Source: Epiperipatus broadwayi (lineage: Eukaryota; Onychophora; Udeonychophora; Euonychophora; Peripatidae). From it: 64,000 nt of DNA. The first letter of the stretch is position 1. Each line of letters begins with the position of its first letter. A program made the position numbers and the translations under genes. Of the stretch, positions 37,720-48,799 are shown piece by piece. Where the stretch lies: the NCBI GenBank assembly GCA_028023455.1, contig JAQFVV010012670.1:870001-934000 (forward strand), written 5' to 3'. The notes under the pieces were generated by a model. That model searched no databases. It saw only the letters and a program-made list of their open reading frames with translations, and was not told the origin of the DNA.

Positions 37720-39290
37720 TTCCTAATAGACAGTGTTCAATCCCTTATACAATTTATATGTGCGCACCTGGAAATTTTTTTATTTCGCACCTGGAAATTT
37801 TTTTTATTGTTTATTTTTGTTATGACAGAAGTATAGTTATTTCGGTAAATTTAAGCACTTTATCATAGTAGAAATAATGCTTTATTGCACTTTAAAAAAG
37901 AAAATATAATATCTGAAACAAATGCAAAGGAAAAGAGTTTAAAAAATGAATAGAAGTTGTGATACAGATTATACATTATAAAGTGAATCACACACACACA
38001 CATAAAGAGTCAAATTTAAGTCATAATCACACAGGTAACAATTATATTTTATTTAACGTATAATTAAATCTCTAGCAGCAACAGTTATATTAGAGAAACA
38101 TAAAATAGTTTGCTGATGAAGAAAAGATAAAAGAAGCATTTCTGGAAGGCAACAATTTATTATTTGATTAATTCAAGAATAAACACGGAATTATTTATCA
38201 ATAATAGACGCACAAGTTTAGCATATAACTGTCATGTGACACATAAAAATTATGAATTGTGATTTGGTTGAACAAATGCCCAAAAATATTGCTAATTATT
38301 TGTTATCTTTTGCAGGTTAATATAATTGATATTTCTGAACTTTGTATTTTTTTTTATGATGGTTCTTCAGGACATAAACGTGAAAGAAGAATTTTTAACA
38401 TTATTCTAAAGAATAAAATCCAGAGTGAAGATATTTCTATCCTTTAAAAATATATATAAAAGAGAAAAAAATTCCAATGCATAAACTTGCATCAATGATA
38501 ATAGAAAATACATTGTCAATGACCAGAAAAATTAATGGATTTTTGTTAACATGTATCAGATGATGATGACTTTTTAAATTTTCTTTCACATTCTTGCATT
38601 ATTCACAACAAACTCTCTGATTTGTTAAATTCTGAATATGCATCAAATTATGGCAATTATAAATTCCATTTGAGGAAAAAGTGTTAAAAACAAAAATATT
38701 CAGCTGCCAACTAGAAAATAATTCAGAAAATGTAGAATTGTTATATCTTGAAGATGATTATTAATTTAAGTTGAATAAAGTATAGTTTTATAAACAAACA
38801 AAAAAAATCAGAGATTTATTACAATAGGTAAACACTTTTCTAAAGTTAAAAGATTATGCATATGTTTAATTTATTGGTCGTGTTTATTTGATGAATTTAG
38901 CTGTCATAATGCATATAATTGTATTATGAAATTGAACTTAGAAAAAAACAAAACAATGGCTACAATGATCTGAAAATAGTAATAGTTTAAAAAACAGATT
39001 AAAGCGGATATTTTTCCAGTTGATGATGAATGGACAGAAACATTAAAAAATATATTTCTGATGAAATGCATTCAACAAAGCAAATATGAGAAAATAACGA
39101 CTCATTGTGCTAAATTTGAATCAATCAAGAAACAATTGTTATATCATGTTGTAAGATGTATATTTAAAAGAAAATAATTTTATCCTAACAACACTTTTGA
39201 ATTCTAACCTATGAAAAAAAGTTTTCTAATTTAAAAAAGGTTATAGCAATTTAATATTAATTTTCAGCTATATCTATCTATAGAGTATGT
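37720..39290 (+). other. AT-rich stretch with unidentified coding-like traces
   Basis: Near 38600-38690 one frame reads HNKLSDLLNSEYASNYGNYK, and near 38998-39170 a 58-residue stretch reads KADIFPVDDEWTETLKNIFL and continues without stops. The residue mix is more protein-like than the surrounding AT-rich frames, so a very decayed transposon gene is possible. I cannot name a family. Confidence 0.3.
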
Positions 39291-39295
39291 GTTTT

Positions 39296-39400
39296 CAAGC
39301 ATTGTTAGCCGAGAGGGCAGCACAGTCGCCTTGCAAGCAAGCAGTTGGTTGCAGATGGTTGTAGCGGGTTCGCCTCCTGGCCAATGCTATGACATATGGA
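39296..39400 (+). repeat. tRNA-derived SINE copy (family S1)
   Basis: GTTAGCCGAGAGGGCAGCAC (A box), CTTGCAAGCAAGCAGTTGG, GCGGGTTCGCCTCCTGGCC (B box) and GCTATGACATATGG in family order. The loop CTTGCAA would read as a TGC anticodon. An inserted GCAAGCAG/TTGGTTGCAG repeat distinguishes this subtype from the copy at 27.0 kb. Confidence 0.82.
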
Positions 39401-40357
39401 AAAAATATAATTAAATTACAATATCATTCCTATTTCAAGATTACTATCAACATTAGAGGACAGTCAAAAACAATGCACATCTTCTTTGGCAAATTAATGA
39501 ACTTTCATGATATTACTTTAAATTTTGTATTTGATACTAAGTTTTTGCTATTTTTTGATAATAAATACATTACTTGATCATATGATGCAATTTTTACTAT
39601 TATTGTACTGTAGTAAATATATGGTTGATAGTGATACATAGAGAAAATTTGAAATAACTCTTGGCCTGCAAAAGGTTGCCCAGGACTATTATAAGAGTTA
39701 AAAATTTAAAACCAAATATTAACTGAGATATTATTAGTCTTGATGAAGATAAGCCAGATAGTGATACCATATTCTCAATAGTGACATAGAAAACTATTAG
39801 TAGATAGATGAATTTATTGACATTTAATAGAAATAATATCAGATTAGAAATAAACAATAGTAACTAAAGGAATCAGAATTTGAAAATAAGACTGCATTTA
39901 ATAAAAAATGAATTAGTAAAAAGTACATTAAAGTTATAAGATTATGGACAGTGAATAGATTTTTGATATTAAGTAGATGGTGATTATTACTTTAAATTAC
40001 AGATATTGTTTTTTCTATAGAGTAAAAAGCTAAGTGACTTATGGGCAGGGGGCAATCCAATATAACCAAGATATTGTCTTTACTACTATTTTTAAATTTT
40101 CAAACTCAATTGCTACAATTAAGAATGTCTTTGAGATATGAAATAATACTTTATTAATTTTTAATTTAATTGATGTTATAAAATGAACAAAGAGTGAATG
40201 CTATCAAAGTTTTTTTAGGTAATAAATTATGCATTGTTTTTTTTGTGGGGTTTTCAGAATAAAATAAAAATCATTAGAAAACAGATTGGTAACCAATTCA
40301 ATGATCAATGACTTTCTTAAGATAACAATAATACATTTTATTAATTAAGATAACATT

Positions 40358-40815
40358 ACATGATCATCATTTGTTATGCTTGCTCATAACTGTTATTAAA
40401 ACAGGCAAAACTCTCCACGCAGTAGTGCCACTCAGTGCAAGACAGAGTAATCAATGAATGCCAGAAGGCTTGTTTGTGCATAAAGCCCCTATCTAGTGCC
40501 TACTCATCCAATATCCCCAAACTAGTTTCTAGCTTGTGGCATTCATCAGTGAGGAACTTGGTTTGAAAATATTATTGTGTTTTCAATTTTAGACTCATAG
40601 TTTTGTTCTTAAGTAGAGATAAAAGGTAGCTGTGGAAGGGTTGCAATAGATCCTAAGATCTAGACACTTATGAAATCCACAAGCCAGAAACTAGCCTGGG
40701 GATATTGGATGAGTAGGTATTAGAGAGGGATTTTATGCATAGCCTTCTGGCATTCATTGATTTCTCTGGCTTATACTGAGTGGCACTACTGTATGGAGAG
40801 TTTTGCTTGTTTTAA
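40358..40815. repeat. Family B repeat, head-to-head pair
   Basis: The left arm (40358-40555, plus sense) and right arm (about 40556-40813, minus sense) share GCAAAACTCTCCACGCAGTA, GTAATCAATGAATGCCAGAA and GCCTACTCATCCAATATCCC in opposite orientations. The right copy also includes the AGAGATAAAAGGTAGCTG and TTGTGTTTTCAATTTTA parts found in reverse sense at 60.35-60.43 kb. The unit is at least 280 bp and of unknown class. Confidence 0.8.
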
Positions 40816-41059
40816 GATAATATTATTTATGTTTTTAATAAATTAATATATGCTTTCCAAAGTGTTCCATTAGAATTTTCAAGAGAATACATAACATATT
40901 GGGTTTATGTTGGAGATTATAATATATCTAAATGACAGACATCCCTTTTGATTTTTGTACAACACATGAGAGTTGTCTGTAGGGTAATTTTCTCTATACC
41001 ACTCTCACATAAGTTAGGGGTTGGTTTCTATCCACTTTTAATACCTTGTGGAAGGATGG

Positions 41060-41158
41060 AATCATAAACATATGTCCAAAGACATAAAAAAGATGTATAA
41101 TCTCCAAAATGCATATTTCATGCTGAACCAGCACTCATCAGTTAGCCCAGACCACAAT
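41060..41158 (-). repeat. Family A fragment containing an intact hammerhead core
   Basis: Only about 100 bp of family A is present. In reverse complement it retains TCTGGGCTAACTGATGAG, TGCTGGTTCAGCATGAAAT and TTGGAGATTATACATC. Confidence 0.75.
41103..41150 (-). ncRNA. Candidate type I hammerhead ribozyme (41.1 kb copy)
   Basis: On the minus strand CTGATGA occupies 41141-41135. Stem II TGCTG/CAGCA has five Watson-Crick pairs plus a G-U next to the core, and GAAA lies at 41119-41116. CTAA upstream pairs with TTGG downstream with one G-U pair, so stem I is weaker than in other copies. Confidence 0.55.
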
Positions 41159-41387
41159 AATAATAATGGGATAATTAACTGAAAGATACATTCCATTAAC
41201 TGGGCTTAGATATAATATCTTTTGACATTTGCAGCAGATATGTAATAAATTTGTACTTTATGGAATCTCTACGCATATATACATCATATATATGCAAATG
41301 TTAATTATTTAAATACCATATTAATATGCAATATGAGGACATTAGTTTGTTCTGCTCTTTATAGAAATTTATATTCTTTTTTTTCTT

Positions 41388-41494
41388 CCATATGTCATGG
41401 CATCAGCAGGGAGGCGAACATGCAACAACCGTCTTCAACCAACTGCTTGCTTGCAAGGCAGCTGCGCTGACCTCTCAGCTAACAATGCTTGGAA
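41388..41494 (-). repeat. tRNA-derived SINE copy (family S1)
   Basis: Reverse complement of the 39.3-kb subtype, with GCATTGTTAGCTGAGAGGTC, GCTGCCTTGCAAGCAAGCAG, a degenerate B-box arm (TGTTCGCCTCCCTGC) and ATGACATATGG. The 80-residue frame across it is incidental. Confidence 0.8.
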
Positions 41495-41944
41495 GTGTTT
41501 GATTAAAAAATCAATTATATTCTTGGAAGCCGTGTGTTTTTGTCACTCAAACTTGAGACTATCAGCTCTTGGGAGAACAATTGCAATCACATCAAACATA
41601 ACAAATCAATTCCTATTTAAATGGATTTACAATGTTTAATTTGATATTAAAATCTGAGCATACATAACACTGCAAGTTTTTTTAGATAGAAATTTAATTT
41701 CTGTTTGAAGTAATTTCAACTATCTCCCGAGCAATTAATGATGTCAGATTTAAATGATTAAAAAACAACCTGCAAGAGGTTAATTGATTTTTTAAATTAA
41801 ACATAGCCACATAAAGATCATACATTTTTATAATTTTTATAGAAAGTGTAATTAAAATAACATTAACATAAACATATTGTAAACTATGTATCATGGCAAT
41901 TAAAAGCTCTTGTACTATAGAATTTTAAATGTCATAGTTTTTTT

Positions 41945-42045
41945 TCATATGTCATAGCATCGGCCGGAGGTGAACCCGCAACAACTGTCTGCAACCAACT
42001 GCTTGCTTGCAAGGAAGCTGCGCTGACCTCTCGGCTAACAATGTT
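41945..42045 (-). repeat. tRNA-derived SINE copy (family S1)
   Basis: Same subtype and orientation as the copy about 550 bp to its left: CATTGTTAGCCGAGAGGTCA, GCTTCCTTGCAAGCAAGC and GCGGGTTCACCTCCGGCCGA. The two may have arrived as one duplicated segment, but the intervening sequences do not obviously match. Confidence 0.8.
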
Positions 42046-42059
42046 ATAACAATATACAT

Positions 42060-43625
42060 AATATTGGAAAAAAATAGAAGTTAATGAGATATATTTCGAA
42101 AAAATAAAGATATAATTTATTTGATAAAATGAATAAGCCAATAGCAAAATAAATAAATAAATGTGTAGATGAAAATAAAATAATGCGGGGGGGGGGGATT
42201 AAAGATTGAAGTTTGTGATAGCTGTAAAAAAATAGAAAAGTGCATGAAAGTACGAAATTTTATAAAAATATGGCAATATTAAGTTTGCAATCTATTTTTT
42301 TCATATCAGTTATGATTTTAGAAAAGAGTGGGAAAAACAACTAAATTCATCAATATTTATAGGCTGAATAACTCCCATCTCTCTCATTTTCTAAATTTAG
42401 CTAAATTTAGATGTTCTCTTCCAATTATTCTCTACTTTTCTTCATCTTGTCAGATTATTTTTTAAAAATTCTTTTTCTTGTTTTATATATAACGTAAATT
42501 AGAATATTATGTATCTTCCAAACTAACATCATGTGATTTTCTCTATTTATTTTCAATATCAATATTTAAAATACCAATCCTTTCTATTTAGCATATTCCA
42601 GAGGAAACTATTGAAAGCTTGAATATCATTCTACCATAGATAATAGTGTAGAATTGGATAATGACCTTCATCAACAAGGGGTACTAGAATTGTACTTACA
42701 TATCCAGGAAATCAGCATATTACAAATCTTTGGTTGTTTGAATCCCTGTGGGTTGAGTAGTATAAAAAAAAACAACAAAGATATTGTCTGAATGCAATTC
42801 CAATACCTCTCAATGATAAAGTCATATCTAGACATTAATTTGATAATTTGAATTAGTGGCATATGTCAAATGTCTGTTGATTATGTGAACTTATAATAGG
42901 TGACTCAGGATTAGAATAACTAGAATAAATTACTGTTTGTAATGCAGACTATTCACCTTGGTGATTTTATGGTGCTACTAAAATTGGTCTTGCTGTTATT
43001 GGGAGGCAATTTCCATTTCGCTTTCTAAAAATTTACTAGTATATAAAGTTTTTTCTATGTAAATTAATTTCATACTTGTGAAGAATAATACTAACCAGAG
43101 TTATAAGTAAAATAATTTTTAGCAACACTTTTTACTCAAGAGCAAGATGATGGATTTTTAAAAAAAAGTTGATAGGTGAATGTTTTAGCCTTTTGTGGAG
43201 TAACTTAGAGAATATTTAAATAGAGAAAGAAACTATATATTTAATAAATTTGGAAAAGCATTTAATAAGTAAATAGTTTGCAATTGTGAAATATTAACAT
43301 CAAATAAACAAGTATTAAATTATTTATTTAAAGAAGATAAAGAATATGATATAAATGTAATTTTATATTTGCATGAAAGAAAATATGTTATATTTATTAA
43401 AAAGAAAAATCGCGAGGTTATCTTTATAAAAACTTATTGATTCAACTTCTTCTAGATGCAAAGTATCAAAAATATAAAAACTACACTTGTTAAAAATTAT
43501 AAGAACATATAATTTATAAAGAAAATAAATTAAGAAAATAAATAAATAATAAGATGGAAGAGTTTATTGTAATAATATAATAATTATATATATATATATG
43601 TTGATAACTTTTCTTCACAAATAGT
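42060..43625. other. AT-rich sequence, no recognised gene
   Basis: A G-run near 42187 is a simple repeat. No coding motif recognised. Confidence 0.45.
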
Positions 43626-43629
43626 AATT

Positions 43630-44143
43630 CAATTAAATTATAATCGCTAGGAACACTTAGATAAAAAAAACTTAAGTTTCAATGGTTGTTATAATATTAT
43701 GCTAAGCCGCTTCTGTATTCTTGATCTGATATTATATTCATAGCAATGGCTGGTGGACAGGAGGGTGGGAAATATAATTATCATGTAAATTTATGTAAAT
43801 GAGTTAAAATGATCACTTTTTAGAGAGGGAGACATCAGCCAACATTGTGTGCATCGAGAGAAATGATTCTAAGCACAAAATAAAGGAGGCACATCGCTAA
43901 TAATCTAACTTTATAAGTAAAAGGGAATCTTGCTTGCCCCTCTCTAAAAAGTGGGTGACTTAACTTATTTGTGTAAATTTACATCATATTTATACTTCCC
44001 ATTCCCTTATCAATCAGTCATTGTTATGAATATGATATCAGTTCAAGATATCGAAAGCGGGTTAGTATATTATAACAAACGTTGAAATTTAAGCTTTTTT
44101 TTTTTTTTTATCAAAGCGTTCCTAACGTTTTATAATTTAATTG
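43630..44143. mobile_element. MITE-like element with long terminal inverted repeats
   Basis: Left and right thirds are reverse complements with mismatches: CAATTAAATTATAA..CG, TAGGAACaCTTaGATAAAAA, TTGTTATAATAT, CCGCTT, CTGATATtATATTCATA, and ATGTAAATTTA then CTTTTTAGAGAGGG in the left arm mirror the right arm back from 44143. Each arm is over 200 bp and the middle (about 43850-43935) is unique. There is no coding capacity, so this would be a non-autonomous or foldback DNA element. Superfamily not assigned. Confidence 0.78.
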
Positions 44144-44298
44144 ATTTGTAATAATATAAATAAAGTAATCAGGGTTTTAATGGGATTACATATTAAAATT
44201 TTTTATAATAAAGTTAAATGAAAAATAATTAAAATTAGAATACTAATGATTAATATTACAAAAGAAACAACTTTATTTACTAACAGTAGGGATGAAAA

Positions 44299-44372
44299 AC
44301 CCACCTCCTCCTCCTCCATCTTCTCCTTTTTCTCCTCCTTCTCCTCCTCCTTCTTCATCTTCTTTCTTCTTA
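44299..44372. repeat. Polypyrimidine (CTC/CTT) tract
   Basis: About 70 bp of almost pure pyrimidine on the plus strand. The minus-strand Lys/Glu-rich frame across it is a consequence of the tract. Confidence 0.9.
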
Positions 44373-44379
44373 TTAGCAT

Positions 44380-45235
44380 TAGCATTTACTTTTAATGTGA
44401 TGTTTTAAAACTTCTAATCATTATTAATATATATTAAATAATAATATAAAGACATTTGGACATTTTGAGATGTAGATATAGATAGAAATAATAAATTCGA
44501 CAATTAAGATGGCCAGCATAAGAATTTACCAATAAATAAATAAAAAGTAGCTTTAAAAAATTTAAAAGTAAAAGAAATGACAGCCTTGACTTTAAAGACA
44601 GTAGAATTTTAAAAAATATATTAGAAATGAAAATGATGGAAGATTCTAATTACTTTAAATTTAGAAATTGACAGTTAATGTAGACTAAACAGAACCATAC
44701 AAAATATCAGTCATTTCATTTTCAGCAAAAGTTAATTGGTATTTTGATAAGATGGAAATCTGAATTTTGTCAATATTCTTAATTTTTTGATAATATTGAT
44801 GAGTGAATCTATTTTGATGTATTTATTTCTTATATTTTAAAAGTGTTTGCACACTTGATTCAACATATGAAGTTTATCGTTCAGATAAAGGTAAAAATCT
44901 TAATAATATTAAGCATAGAAAGAATCGTGCACATTATCATTCCAAATGAACTTTTTTTATCACATATCCAATAAGTATATGTGCGTTTAATAGTATGTTT
45001 GTTAATAAAACATCACTATAATAATTGCCTCACACACATGTGAAGTTCAAATATAAAGTCATTATGCACACAACAGAGTTTAATAATTATCAGTTACAGT
45101 CAATTCAGAACTGTTATTTTATTTAAAAGAAAACTTCTAAAGCCAAAGGTTATATTGATAGCTTAAAATGTATAATCTTCGAACAATAGTAGAATATATT
45201 CTTAAACAAATGTAAAACTCCATTAACTATATTAA
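44380..45235. other. AT-rich sequence, no recognised feature
   Basis: Nothing recognised. Confidence 0.5.
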
Positions 45236-45240
45236 GAATT

Positions 45241-45920
45241 TTTTCTACAGCATACTTGCACTCAATATGCAATATATAAGGGGTTTGAACTCAGATTGTC
45301 ACACAACCCTCAATTATCCACACTATCTCATACTGCTGATACACTTGATCACACACATGTCAAAAAGGATAAATAATCACCAATATAAGTATTTTGTGCT
45401 AAACCAGCACTTGTCACTTGGTCCAGATTATCATCTCCACACATATATACAATCAATGCTCAGCTTATATTAAGATAGCCAGTCTTCATACTTTAATGGA
45501 CAGGTTTCAATCCACTCCACAACTCTTTAGCCATCCGTTTCATTGAAAATCTAATGATGGAATGCTTAAAACCCACATTGGTGCCAACTTTCTCATTCTA
45601 CCCATGTTGACCGTAAGTCATCTGACCCCTCATGTACAGGGCATAATCCATTTAGATACATATACAAGGGATAGGCAGAACTTACAGCACCATATTTTAA
45701 TATATGACTGATTTCTACAGTACTGGCTTTTTCATACCTGCACTCCAATATGTAATAGATAGGGGATTTTAACTTAGACATTCACGCGACCCTAAATTAT
45801 TTACACTATCTCATACTGCTGACACACTTGATCACACATATGTCAAAAAAAATAAATAATCACCAATATACATATTTTGTGCTAAACCAGTACTCATCAG
45901 TTGGTCCAGATCATCATCTG

Positions 45921-45960
<40 letters not shown>

Positions 45961-46060
45961 ATCAATGCTCAGCTTATATTAAGATAGCCAATCTTCATAC
46001 TTTAATGGACATGCTTCAATCCACTCTACCCCACAACTCTTCAGCCATCTATTTCATTGA
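45241..46060 (-). repeat. Family A, two head-to-tail units on the minus strand
   Basis: The unit landmark AGGGG-TTTGAAC occurs at 45279 and again as AGGGGATTTTAAC at 45761, a spacing of about 482 bp, with intervening sequence in family order. The first unit's hammerhead reads GTGACAAG and AAAA; the second keeps CTGATGA, but GAAA has become AAAA. An (AC)n/(AT)n run interrupts the second at 45923-45960. Confidence 0.85.
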
Positions 46061-46705
46061 ATATGTGTGGAGATGATAATCTGGACCAACTGACGAGTGC
46101 TGGTTTAGCACAAAATACATATATTGGTGATTATTTATCTTTTTGACATGTGTGTGATCAAGTGTGTCTGCAGTATGAGATAGTGTGGATAATTGAGGGT
46201 TATGTGAAAGTCTGAGTTCAACCCCTCTATATATTACATATTGAAGTGCAGGTATGAAAAAGCATGTACTGTAGAAAAAAATCATATATTAAAATATGGT
46301 ACTGTAAGGTCTGCCCATCCCTCATATACATATGTAAATGGATTGTGTTCTGTACACGAGGGATCAGAGTGACTTATGGTCAACTCAGGTAGGATGAGAA
46401 GGTTGGCCCCAATGTGAGCTTTGAGCATTACATCATCAGATTTTCAATCAAATGGACAGCTAAAGAGTTATACAGTGGACTGGATTGAAGCTGGTCCATT
46501 AAAGTATGAAGATTGCTATCTTAATATAAGCTGAGCATTGATTGTATATCTGTGAGAAAATGATAATCTGGACCAACGAAATATGGATATTGGTGATTAT
46601 TTATCTTTTCGACATGTGTGTATCAAGTGTGACAGCAATATAAGATAGTGTGGACAATTGAGGGTTGTATGAAAGTCTGAATTCAAACCCCCTATATAAT
46701 TATAT
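46060..46705 (+). repeat. Family A, two head-to-tail units on the plus strand
   Basis: Facing the minus-strand pair, CCCCTCTATATATTACAT at 46222 and CCCCCTATATAATTAT at 46688 are about 466 bp apart. The first unit reads CTGACGA and AAAA at the hammerhead. The second has lost the segment from CTGATGA through stem II (it reads ATCTGGACCAACGAAATATG). With 45241-46060 this makes a four-unit inverted cluster. Confidence 0.85.
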
Positions 46706-46709
46706 TAAG

Positions 46710-47125
46710 ATAATATAAGGTTGATTATTAAGTATATATTATAAAAAAGAGAAAAGGCATAATATATCAAAGAGGGGGACAATTGTAAATACTTTAGTGA
46801 AATACCATGACTGTCATGCATAATTTAGTTTATTTGCAAAGTGATGGACTAAGGCGCTCAAGGTCCAAGGATTGCAACTACTACTCTGTCCAGTGCTTGG
46901 ACTTTTTACAAATTCCTGAACAATAAATCAATTGATGATTTATTTATTTATTTTTATGAATAAGTAATGATAAAGTGAGATATAGCTAAAATAAAATATC
47001 TGTTTTAAAAATGACCTTGATGGTCAGAATATCTATCATTGCACATTGAGAAATGGAGTTCCTATTATAATTTGTATATAAAAACTATTCATCCACAAAG
47101 GTATGTAAGATTGAATTTTATTTAC
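46710..47125. other. AT-rich sequence, no recognised feature
   Basis: Nothing recognised beyond simple AT-rich DNA. Confidence 0.45.
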
Positions 47126-47130
47126 ATATA

Positions 47131-47636
47131 TTTAGCATGGTGAGCAAAAGGTTGGCTTATATAATGATAAATTCTAAATATAAGTGAATCACTTATATTT
47201 TTTTAAACTGAGCTCGTGAGTGAATGCATGTAAATTCACGAAGAGTGCATGACTGAAGGTTTTATTTCTCTTCTCCTTATTATATATATAGTCAGCACTA
47301 TATAAATAAACTATTTATTACAATAAAATTCAAAATTTATTATTTTTTTCTAATCGTGATTAAAAATGAGATTCCATCTCTTTTCTGCTCTTATAGAATG
47401 CATAAGTTTATACATTACATTTGCTAATTTATAATTCAGGAACGCAATAGGTTAAAGTCCTGATTTAGCATTGTGATCAAAAGGTTGGCTTATATAACAA
47501 TAAGTTCTAAATATAAGTGGACCACTTATGCTTTTTAGACAGCTCATGAGTGAGTGCATGCAAATTCATAAAGAGCACATGATCAAAGGTTTTATTTTCT
47601 TTCTCTTTATTACATAGCATTATATAAATAAATTAT
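47131..47636. repeat. Direct repeat pair, about 180 bp each
   Basis: 47131-47320 and 47464-47636 share TTTAGCATGGTGAGCAAAAG/TTTAGCATTGTGATCAAAAG, GGTTGGCTTATATAA, TCTAAATATAAGTG, TGAGTGAATGCATG, AAGGTTTTATTT and TATATAAATAAA in the same order and orientation, 333 bp apart. Class unknown; possibly a dimeric SINE-like unit. Confidence 0.75.
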
Positions 47637-47639
47637 TTT

Positions 47640-48490
47640 TATATTTTAATTGTATTTTATTATAGATAGTTGACTAGATAAAATATGCATACATAATTAA
47701 TAGGAATGATAGGGATGGTTAATTAATGAACCAACATTATCTCAGATTCATTTTAGTACTGGTAATGCTCAGTGGAATAAAATTTAATAGCAATTTTTAT
47801 TATAAAATATAAATTTTCCTATTCATATATGCTCATATAAAAGACCAATAGAAATTTACTTATGGTTAATAGAATATGGCATTGCATAATTTATAATTTG
47901 CTTATTAAAGTCTAAAGGCCAGTGCTGCTTCCTTTAGTCTCCATCCAGATCTCATATATCAATTTAACAGATTCATACATAATATTTTTGTAACAAACTA
48001 TATCAATTAGCTACTATTACGACTTCTATTACAGCTATTTTTGCAACTACTACTATTGTAATAACAAATAATAACAGTAATATATTATTATTATTTTTTT
48101 ATCATAAACATTTTCCCAATAAAGTTTGTTTTTTACTATCAAAAAAATTTAAAAAAGATTTCTTAGCATAACTTTAAGTTTGTAAGCATGAAACCAAACT
48201 AGTAGGTTATAAAAAATTATATTAATATAATTTCTAATTTCTGTTTTTTGTGAAATGTTTTTCACTTGAGAAATGTAATTTTTAACTAACATTTTTTAAA
48301 ACTAATATATATATATTCTCCTGAATTGATTTTTTAAAACTATATATATATATATTCTCCTGAATTGAATATGGAACATAATCAATTAAATAGACAACTA
48401 TATATTTAAATCATAAATTTATTTCCATCTAATTGACTTTCATTCTAATTTTTTTAATATATATATATATATAGTGATTTATATAATATT
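47640..48490. other. AT-rich sequence with short direct duplication
   Basis: TATATATATATTCTCCTGAATTGA occurs twice near 48300-48370 with TTTTTTAAAACTA before each. Otherwise nothing recognised. Confidence 0.5.
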
Positions 48491-48561
48491 TCATTTTGTA
48501 TTCCATCTAATATTAATAGGGTAGTGGCTGTTACAAACATTGCTGCTTTTGGCTCCTACTG

Positions 48562-48765
48562 TTGATACTTCTGTGTGTTTATGCAGAAACAGTGCCTCTA
48601 GTGGTGGGAGTACACTATCTCCACAAATATCAAACAAAAAATATTGTTTATCAAATTTTATATAAATGCAAGGCTTCATACATAAGTGAATTGAGATCTA
48701 GTCTTGAGAAAAGGTTAAAAGAGCATCAATTATTATATAAATGTATTAAAAATAAGTGGTCTTAA
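48562..48765 (+). pseudogene. GIY-YIG endonuclease domain fragment
   Basis: The 67-residue frame contains NIVYQILYKCKASYISELRS followed by SLEKRLKEHQLLYKCIKNKW. This matches the GIY-YIG domain pattern of retroelement polyproteins, (N)IVYxIxCxxCxxxYIGETxRxLxxRLxEHxxA. The catalytic-signature YIGET has become YISEL, so key residues are lost. No RT sequence was recognised upstream, so this is an isolated 3' scrap of a PLE-type element different from those at 5-7 and 18-19 kb. Confidence 0.7.
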
Positions 48766-48799
48766 AAAAATACTGTCAAGTAAAATATATATATATATT

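Noticed and set aside
38112-38130. CTGATGAAGAAAAG as a hammerhead core
   Set aside because: CTGATGA is followed at once by A-rich sequence with no room for stem II.
40515-40560. CTGATGA...GAAAC hammerhead-like wording in family B (minus strand)
   Set aside because: Stem II would have only two adjacent pairs, and other family B copies (40670, 60281) do not keep CTGATGA or a compensating stem. Not listed as a ribozyme; mentioned only as a reason to check family B.
42690-42760. B-box-like GTTTGAATCCC near 42737
   Set aside because: No A-box-like partner at tRNA distance and no second copy in the window.
44203-44385. Lys/Glu-rich minus-strand frame of 60 residues
   Set aside because: It lies across a CTC/CTT polypyrimidine tract, so the composition comes from the simple repeat.
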